The translations under genes were made by a program, and so were the position numbers. The notes beneath the pieces are model-generated. The model was not told the origin of the DNA, made no database searches, and was given only the letters and a program-made list of their open reading frames with translations. This document shows, one piece after another, positions 56,475 to 64,000 of a stretch of DNA of 64,000 nucleotides. Numbering within the stretch: the stretch's first letter is position 1; each line of letters begins with the position of its first letter. This stretch comes from Euptelea pleiosperma (taxonomy: Eukaryota; Streptophyta; Magnoliopsida; Ranunculales; Eupteleaceae), in the NCBI GenBank assembly GCA_035048495.1, contig CM068540.1, positions 16,662,829-16,726,828 of the forward strand, in the 5' to 3' direction.

Positions 56475-58478
56475 CATAGATAGATAGAGTTCAACACTTT
56501 TTTCGATATCTTTGTTTATATCGAATTTGAAGAAGATGCTTTTTTGACAGAGTTTTTTGATATTTCTGATTGGAGATCCTCTAATGAATCAATAAGGTGA
56601 GAGCTACTTTCACCGTTCCAATATTTTGATGCTTCTTGAACAATCCACTTGGATTTTACTACCTGTTTATAAATAAAGTTATCTTTCACCCACACAAAAA
56701 GTCATGAGATTGAAAACGACTAGGAGTGTTCTACATATAATTGATCAATATGGGACAAACTTCTTTATATATAGGTTTAGGCTACTATTGGATCATACTA
56801 ATTCCGATAGCCGAATTCATAAGCAGGGCTTATAATGTAGTACCTCTAAGTTAGAATTAACAAAAGAAATCGTACAAAAGGGAAGATCAACGTTCCGAGA
56901 GTATTCAATTAATTGAAGGACAAAGTACCAGATAAAATCAACAAAGTCAAACGTGTAACATAGATTCTTTGCTCAACGTCAAGATCTCAACTAAGAAACA
57001 ATTGTTTAACTTTGTGACATAGAATCCTAACCTTTCACTTTTTATGACTATTCAAGTGATCAGAAAACTGCCAACAGATGCCTGACCAACCCTTAACTAC
57101 CTACCTCAAGACCTTCAAGAAAGAAATGGGCAAAATCATAGAAGCCATATGAGACAAACCATAGTAGATGTAGTTTTCTAACTCATATATTTCAAAAGAA
57201 GTCGGTTTTATTGCCATTAGATTTCTTGATTTAAAAAATAAAGTGTTTTCCAATCAATCTCCAAAAATCCTTGATTTTCAATTTTTCATATGAAATAATA
57301 TATTTTCTTCAGAACAATAAGAATCTTATTTCATTGAAAATTACTCATGGTGACCTTTTTTTATAACACTAATTTCATAGATTGTCACATAGAAATGATG
57401 TTCAAAGTGAAAATACCAAAATACCCCTAGGTAGGACTCAACCTTGAATTAAGTTTCAATCAAAATCGGTCTTTGGAAAGTTTCCAAGTCCTTTTTGAAC
57501 ATTTTGTAGGGATTCAATTACATTTCTAAGGGTTCTAGAATGCAGATAAGTGATTAGAAGTTGTGTTTCTACCGAAACTCGTGTAATTAGAAATAATTTA
57601 ATTCATTCTATGCACATTGTTGTATATGGGGTAGAAGCCTAATTCTCACATAATTCGCATGTATAATCCAATTGTTTATGTTTTAGTCATCATAGAAGAT
57701 AAATCTCAGCCATAGAAGCTATTCCAAGTCCTCTATACAGAGCTCTCAATCCTAGAAAGCATTATAATCCCAATAGAATCAATCCAAGCCTTTGAGATAT
57801 CCCCTTCAGAAAACAATAAATAGAGGCCACCACATTCATTAAATTGAGATGAATAGGGGGTACTCCAAAATTCTTGCATAAGCTCAAAGAAATTAAGAAG
57901 AAAATTAATTACTTAGTCTCAGTTTGAGGTGTTACGTCTGGCATTCCAACAGAGCATGGTGTAGCGTAAGTGTAGCCATCAGCTACATAAGATAAGGTTT
58001 TCTTCCTTCTCTGTTTTCCTTTCTAGTCTTGTTAGTAATTTAATGTGAATATGATAGTTTCCACATAGTATAATAGAATAGAAACTTTAATTGCTTTTAT
58101 ATGAAGTAGTAGATAATTGATAGACCTTAGTGTTTATAGTGGAGTTATGGTATATAAACTCTATATTTGAGTAGTATTCTAATCTCCTAATTCTTAATAA
58201 TGATCAATTTACTTAGGCGGCGGTGTAGGTGTCTAACACCTTCCTACATTGTTGCCAGATCCCTGGACCAAAACATTTGATTAAAACTCTTTCCAATTGG
58301 CGAGTCACTGAAAATGGTAGATTAAAGATTTTGAAAAAGATAGTATTGTCAGATTCCCAATTCTAACGATCCAGGTAGTGACTCCAAAACTTATTTCTTT
58401 TTAAAAGGAACCCTGAGAAAAAGAAATCAAATCAGAGGAAAGCGATTGCTTCATGATTCATTGTTCTCACAACTATTA
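56475..58478. other. Intergenic, unclassified
   Basis: No gene, RNA or clear element ends were found. 58215-58320 (GGCGGCGGTGTAGGTGTC.., TTGGCGAGTCACTG) looks like text often found at retrotransposon LTR borders, but no partner was found in the window. Confidence 0.35.
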
Positions 58479-58637
58479 TCTGTATAATAAGGGAGCTCAA
58501 TTGTCTCCCCCTCTTATAGGCTTCAACAAAGAAGGGCCCGAGATCTTATCCTCCAACTGGACGGTAGATCTCAGTCACTCGCACTTGATTTTGGCAAATG
58601 CTTTGTTGGGGAGTGTCATGGGCTCATGCCACCCACT
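58479..58637 (+). mobile_element. Family C mini-Helitron
   Basis: It starts TCTGTATAATAAGGGAGC and ends with a decayed hairpin (GTGTCATGGGCTCATGCCAC) and CCACT. It is the inverse orientation of the pair at 56145-56474 and lies about 420 bp upstream of the TFIIB start codon. Confidence 0.5.
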
Positions 58638-58830
58638 CAAAGGAGATGCATTTAGTACGAGGGATTTGCCACGAGTGAGTCCTTAACCCCTTCAGCCAAA
58701 GAAGATGTTAAAAACCTTGTACCCTGTTACACCTGCTAGATCTTATCATACATCCAAACAACCCCTAATACAAAAAAAATAAAAAATAAAAAAAAAACCA
58801 TTTTAGGTAAACCAAGCTGCACGTTTAAGG

Positions 58831-58860
58831 CACGTGCACGACTGTACAGCTTGTATAAAT
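58831..58860 (+). promoter_or_regulatory. Putative TFIIB core promoter
   Basis: A TATA-like TATAAAT (58854-58860) lies about 195 bp before the start codon, which allows a CT-rich 5' leader of roughly 165 nt (CTCTCTCC, CCTTCTCCCC). CACGTG (58831-58836), a G-box, sits just upstream. This is inferred from sequence only. Confidence 0.4.
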
Positions 58861-59055
58861 GACCTGTTCTCTCTCCTTTTTGTTGTCATTAGCCAGCTAG
58901 AGGAGGCGTTTTCCTTCTCCCCTTCCTCCTCTCCCGGACAATTAACAGATCATCGAGAGATAGATCACCAACTCAAAACAAAACAAAGAACAAAATCTAT
59001 CACAGACAAATAAACAACACAGGCAGAGGGGATTAGAAGAAGCTTTGATCGATCA

Positions 59056-59726
59056 ATGGCGGATGCATACTGTTCAGACTGTAAGAAAAGCACAGAGGTG
59101 GTGTTCGACCACTCGGCCGGAGACACGGTCTGCTCCGAGTGCGGCCTTGTCTTAGAAGCCCACTCCATCGATGAGACATCTGAGTGGAGAACCTTCGCCA
59201 ACGAGTCAGGCGACAACGATCCTGTCCGTGTCGGCGGCCCCTCCAACCCTCTCCTTACTGATGGCGGCCTCTCCACCGTTATCTCCAAGCCCAACGGTGC
59301 CTCTGGAGACTTCCTCTCCTCTTCCCTCGGCCGATGGCAGAACCGCGGTTCCAATCCCGATCGATCCCTCATCCTAGCCTTCAAAACCATCGCAACCATG
59401 TCTGATAGGTCCCTCTCCCTCTCCTTCTCTTACTTTTCTCTTTTTATATCTCAAATCCTTCCCATCTTTGTTGTTATTTCCCTTCTCTGCGGATTGTATT
59501 TGTTTATTGTGGTGTATATAAGACAGGAATTCCTGTTTCTCGTTGGAAAATTGTTTGAAGGCGGTAATTTCTGCTCGTTTATTTGTTAGGTTTACGGATG
59601 ATGCTTCTTTCCCCTGAAATTTGAGTTCCATGTCTTTGATGTTTTATCTTGTAAAAGCTATGGTAAATATACCTCATTCAATTTGATTTTGTGTGTTTCA
59701 GGTTGGGCCTTGTTGCAACCATAAAG
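59056..59726 (+). CDS. TFIIB: Transcription initiation factor IIB, 5' part (exons 1 and 2)
   Basis: Exon 1 is 59056-59408 and exon 2 is 59702-59726, only 25 nt. They join in frame through a split Arg codon (AG|G) and give 126 residues. The N-terminal zinc ribbon has Cys6, Cys9, Cys26 and Cys29. The B-reader/B-linker follows ([20 protein letters not shown], about residues 41-60), then [16 protein letters not shown] and the start of the first cyclin fold ([19 protein letters not shown]). TFIIB bridges TBP at the promoter with RNA polymerase II in the nucleus. Family length is about 310 residues, so roughly 60% of the protein lies beyond 64000. The start ATG is supported by the usual plant N-terminus and the context GATCAATGGCG. 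The antisense 144-codon frame at 58965-59399 is a shadow. Confidence 0.92.
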
Positions 59727-61932
59727 GTACACAATTTACTTTGCTATTGTCACACTTGAAATTTTTTTTATGTACAACAATTGTGCTTCTCAGCGATCCA
59801 GATATATATGAAGTAATTAACCTGACATCATTTATGTCATGAAACCGAGGGCATTTTTGAGTGTGTTAGTTATCATATCGATTAATCTCCAATGAAAGTA
59901 ATGCATTTATCCTTGGGATACGAGGATCGATCTGTGTTTTCAGTTGTTTCGTTGCCTCGTTATTAGATATCTGAGTATACTTATTTTTGAAGGAGAAATC
60001 GATGAACTGTGCTTTAGTAATTGTTTCTCTTATTTTCATGGGTAAGCAATTGTATGTAATGTTGAATTGCATATTGAAGCATTTAGAAAAAAGAGAACAA
60101 TGTATAGGAAGTTCTAATAAGCTATCAATAGAGGGACATGCTCATATCGAAAGCTATAAGCTTGTGGCATCCGAGTTGACGAGGTAGTAGTAAGAAGAAG
60201 TTATTTATGAATATCCATAATCCACAAGCAAACATGGATCCAAGCTGCAAAAGTTGAGTATCTTGTAAAATGCACGTCTGTTTGGGGAAACGTTTTCTTT
60301 TCGTGAAGAACAAAGTCAAGAATTTGTTGGTCACATGGACACTATGCATTTGGCAATAGGATCATACATTCAGACTGTCCTTGAATTGACTGTTGGCTCA
60401 ATTTTGCACCATTTGGATGATTGTATTATTTAGTTGATATTGGTTTTTTGGACTGGTACCCCTTCTTTAATAGGGATCTTGATCTAATTATTAAGATCTT
60501 TGCAGATGGTGTCCATTTTGGGTTGTAGACAAGGTACTAAACTTCAACTTTGCCATTAGCTTTGGCCAGTTAAATATTGCAATTAAGTTGGAAAAGTATA
60601 ATTGGGTTGGAAGAAATATCATAAAAAAATGCCAACTTTGAGAAAAGTTTGAAGAGTTATTGCTACAATGTTGAAAAAACACCTTGATATATCTGTAAAG
60701 GATAAAAGAAACATGAAAAATACCCTCATAAATCATTATAGTACAAAGAAACACATTTGGAGAGTAACATATGCAAGACCCTATTCACAAAAGTCTGATT
60801 TTTTGAAAAATTTGCCAAAAATTGTTGATTTTTTTATGAATTCACTAATCAATTACTAATTAATCGGCAAAATATCCGAATAATCAAAAAACTTGGTGAT
60901 TAATCAGCGATTTTGCCGATTAATCGGTTGAGACCCATTTTTTTCTCCTTTTGATTTTGATTTTGTCGATTTTGGAATTTTGATTACGAATGCTGAATCA
61001 TGCTTTGAGATGACTTATTATCATGGAATTATAGATGTGCTTTTCTTCATATAAATGCGTTTTGTTAAAAATAACATTTCTAACTTGAAATATGTCATGA
61101 TATATTTTTTATTTTTGCCAATTTTTACCGAATTTAGCTGAATTTTCCTGACTTGACCCCCCCTTGCCGATTTATTGTCGAATTCCGACTTTGTGACTAT
61201 GCACAAGACCATTAGCATTTGACACATATTGATGCAAGTATCTAAACTACTGAGACTCTAATAGCCAAAACTTATAGTTAATTGCTTAAAGTACTATCTA
61301 AGTACATAAAATCCAATTACATTATTAATTGTTCATAGTTACATGGATCTGTGATCCCCCTCGTCATTTTCACCTTGGTCCGGGCATTAATAAAACTATT
61401 GTGCGATGTAGCTACAATATTGGGCTCGACATATGTTGGAATATTACTGGTCATAGTCACAAACATATTGCTAATACAGTTGGGGATCAATCCTCTAACT
61501 CAATTGTGGGTAGCTTGGATACCCTTGTTGTTGTCCTCCGGTCGTCAACAGGTCCACCTAAGGTAAACCATGAGGTTCATAACATGGACTGTCTAGCTTT
61601 AGCCAATGGGTATGGCCCATCAAATGGTTGGAATGTGTCTTGAATCATAACTATAGAAGTTGCCACCTAGGTATTGTGCCAACATGATGGTTTCAAGGAA
61701 CTATTAGGCCCCTTACCCATAGATATTGTTCCTCAAACACCCTTGCCAACGACATTGATATCTTGCTTTTGACAAGAATGAGTGTCTTCATCTTCCTTTT
61801 CGTCCACTAGTTGATACTTCCAACACATGTAGTTTTTCTTATGATTCCTCAACCTTGGATGTGCTCTATTGATTATCATGTTGAGAACGGTCCTCTTCGA
61901 CACATTGGCATATCTGTTTTTGCCCTGTGTCT

Positions 61933-63420
61933 ATGCACCGTTATCATTCCCATCATTCATTGTTATATTGTCATCGTTACCATCTCCACTCATCGATATT
62001 ATAGGTGACTATGTTGCATAGTAATTGTTGTGGTCAACAATAATACTGGTTTGTGTAGCCATTTAGTCATTAAGGTTGATGCCCATCTCCCTGTTGAGAC
62101 TTGAACTTGGCTTGTTGATATCTTTCTTCCACACCCTCTTCACAGAAGATATCTGTCAAGTTAATGTGGTCTTGTAACTGCTCCCTCTTTTCGTTTGCTT
62201 TGAGGTTCTTCATATGAAGCCTCATGTTGTAGTGGACATAGACTAGCTTCTGTAATTTCTTGTGCCCAATCCAATTACATTGCTTGCACCGCTATCTTTC
62301 CCATCATTCATTGTTATATTGTGATCGTTACCATCATGGCTATAAAATTTGACAAAATTCAGAGAAATTAGCTGAATTAATTCCGAATTTTGAATGACCG
62401 AATTAAAGTGTACATATATTAAAATATTTACAAAAATTCACCTAATAACTTCTTTTAATTCAAAATAAACAGTAAAAATTCAACTAATTTCTCGAAGTTT
62501 AGCCTTTCTTAGTACAGAAATTCGCCAAATTAATTTGTTTAATTCGAAGTAAACAGTAAACTTAAAGAAGTTTTGAGATTTGTTTTGCCAAAACGTTGGT
62601 AAAACACACTATTTTTTAAAGATATGATAAAACAAGAATGATAAAACACTGATAACTCATTATATCATAAAAATAGCCATTTAGAGCAACCTAAGCAAGA
62701 TTAATATCGTTCCATTCATTTTGGCAAAAATTCTTCAAACTTTTGTAAGTTAACGAATTTTTACAGGAATTCTCTAAATCGAATTGAATTTCCCCGGATT
62801 AATTCCGAATTTTAACTGACCGAAGTTTAAGGCGAAGTCGAAGTTTAGATCCTTGGTTACCATCCCCTCTCATCGATATTGTAGGTGACTATGTTGCATA
62901 GTAATTGTTGTCGTCAACAATAATACCGGTTTGTGTAGCCATTTAGTCATTAAGGTTGATTCCCATCTCCCTGGTGACACTTTAACTCGGCTTACCACTT
63001 GGCTTGTTGACATCTTTCTTCCACACCCTCTTCACAGAAGATATATGTCAAGTTAATGTGGTCTTGGAACTGCTCCCTCTTTTCATTTGCTTTGAGGTTC
63101 TTCACGTGAAGCCTCATGTTGTAGTGGACATAGACTAGCTTCTATAACTTCTTGTGCCCAATCCAATTACTTCAATTTCTCACAACTACTCCCTCATTTC
63201 ATTTGCTTTGAGGTTCTTCACATGAAGCCTCATGTTGTAGTGGACATAGACTAGCTTCTATAACTTCTTGTGCCCCAATCCAATTACATCGCTTGGTGTG
63301 GATGAGATTGAATGTGCTTCAATTTCTCATAATTGAAATGAAGTCGCATGTCATGGGCAATAATACCCTTAAGGCAATATCTTTTTTAGATGGGGGGGTT
63401 GTACTTCTATACATGACCCA
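61933..63420 (-). pseudogene. hAT transposase C-terminal remnant, tandemly duplicated
   Basis: The minus strand reads, from the right, MRN*STFNLIHTKRCNW then LVYVHYNMRLHVKNLKANE. This matches the C-terminal dimerisation region of plant hAT transposases (RNWSTF..HTKKRN..LVFVHYNLRL), with the key Trp replaced by TGA. The part coding for LVYVHYNMRL is present three times (around 62200-62290, 63070-63170 and 63180-63285), with LTDIFCEEGVEERYQQAK following in the two longer copies. Several stops and frameshifts make it inactive. The middle duplicate is split by the MITE at 62335. Confidence 0.65.
62335..62855. mobile_element. hAT-type MITE inserted in the transposase remnant
   Basis: It starts CATGGCTATAAAATTTGAC and ends GTTTAGATCCTTG, flanked by an exact 8-bp duplication, GTTACCAT (62327-62334 and 62856-62863). 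The CATGG..CCTTG termini are like those of family B, but the body is different (GAATTAATTCCGAATTTT words, present twice in direct order). Confidence 0.8.
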
Positions 63421-64000
63421 CTAGTTATTTGCAAATTCTATCTTTAATGTGCTTGTTGTAGCTTGTAAAATGAAAGTAAACAAGAATAAATTCTAATTTT
63501 ACTCATAAGGATGCATGGCTTCCCACTCATGACCACGGGGTAGCTGAAGGAAGCTTCGTATTCCGAAGCCACATTAGTCGTAGGTTAAGAACCACTTGTG
63601 TCAATTTACAGCAAGAATTATATGCCAAGCCATACAAACATATATGTTCTTAATTAAATGTAGCCACCTTTGTTCAGTTAAAATTTTTAAGTTTTGACTT
63701 TACCTAAACTCTAATTAGTTCAAAGTATGAATTAATTTGAGTAAGTTCAATTTTGATTCGGAGAACTTAAGGAAACTTTTAGAATATTTAGCAGAGTGCT
63801 GGAAGAACATTGATTTGTTTGGAATATGATTGAACAAGCAAGATCAACAGTGTTTAATAGCGTACTTATCTATCTGATAAAAGAACTAATTTGTATCACA
63901 AAAAAACTCATTTGGAGCAATATATGCAAGATCAATAGCTTTCGATACATGCTAATGCAAGTGTCTAAAAAAATAGGATTATAAGAGCCAAAATTATAGT

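Larger units (their letters stand above)
59727..64000 (+). other. Intron 2 of TFIIB (incomplete), transposon-filled
   Basis: Exon 2 ends with AAAG|GTACAC. The next expected exon (starting DRANEIYK or similar) was not found up to 64000, so the intron exceeds 4.2 kb. It contains a duplicated hAT transposase remnant and a hAT-type MITE. 59727-61330 has no recognised element apart from AT-rich text with repeated ATTAATCGGC words (60870-60930). Confidence 0.65.

Noticed and set aside
58965..59399. 144-codon minus-strand frame overlapping TFIIB exon 1
   Set aside because: It is an antisense shadow of a well-supported exon.
61329..61643. 104-codon frame in TFIIB intron 2
   Set aside because: No domain was recognised, and it lies next to a transposase remnant that reads on the other strand.

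Overview
The window is nuclear DNA from a flowering plant, probably one with a large, transposon-rich genome. The evidence is intron-split genes with GT..AG borders, two recognisable plant proteins (a glyoxalase-I-like protein and TFIIB), Athila/Tat-like LTR element architecture with a tRNA-Asp-type primer site, plant-type Helitron ends, a CACTA end and many MITEs. I cannot place the lineage further from sequence alone. No rRNA, tRNA, CRISPR or organellar insert was recognised.

Layout. 1-14.7 kb: a solo LTR (108-2443, TSD ACCCC), then an 11.5 kb LTR retrotransposon (3205-14678) with about 3 kb LTRs, gag-like remnants and no polymerase. 14.7-18.5 kb: foldback elements, including a Mutator-like foldback with an exact 9-bp target duplication and a small hAT MITE with an exact 8-bp one. 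18.6-25.9 kb: a run of Helitrons whose 5' ends are tandemly duplicated, with two Mutator-like MITEs inside. 26.7-28.4 kb: a composite palindrome and head-to-tail mini-Helitrons of about 160 bp. 28.4-33 kb: AT-rich and unclassified sequence with one LINE RNase H fragment. 33-37.6 kb: an old hAT element and further nested foldback MITEs. 38-43.7 kb: LTR-like sequence, a 4-copy tandem array of about 337-bp units carrying a tRNA-derived SINE-like segment, and unclassified sequence. 43.7-48.3 kb: a Harbinger-type MITE and a cluster of three hAT MITEs.

Genes. A glyoxalase/VOC-family gene on the + strand (exons 48537-48667, 49056-49161, 49537-49842) is recognisable throughout but has an in-frame TAG at codon 60 in exon 2, so I call it a probable pseudogene. 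At the right edge, the first two exons of the general transcription factor TFIIB (59056-59408 and a 25-nt exon 59702-59726) are intact. The rest of the gene lies past the window, so its second intron is longer than 4.2 kb. That intron holds a tandemly duplicated, broken hAT transposase C-terminus and a hAT-type MITE.

The genes do not form a pathway. The main interest is element biology: several non-autonomous families with target duplications that can be read directly, nested in a clear order. The most unusual is a Mutator-like foldback family whose arms are built from short self-complementary words (CGCCC-TTTTAAA-GGGCG). A relative has the same outer architecture but different words.
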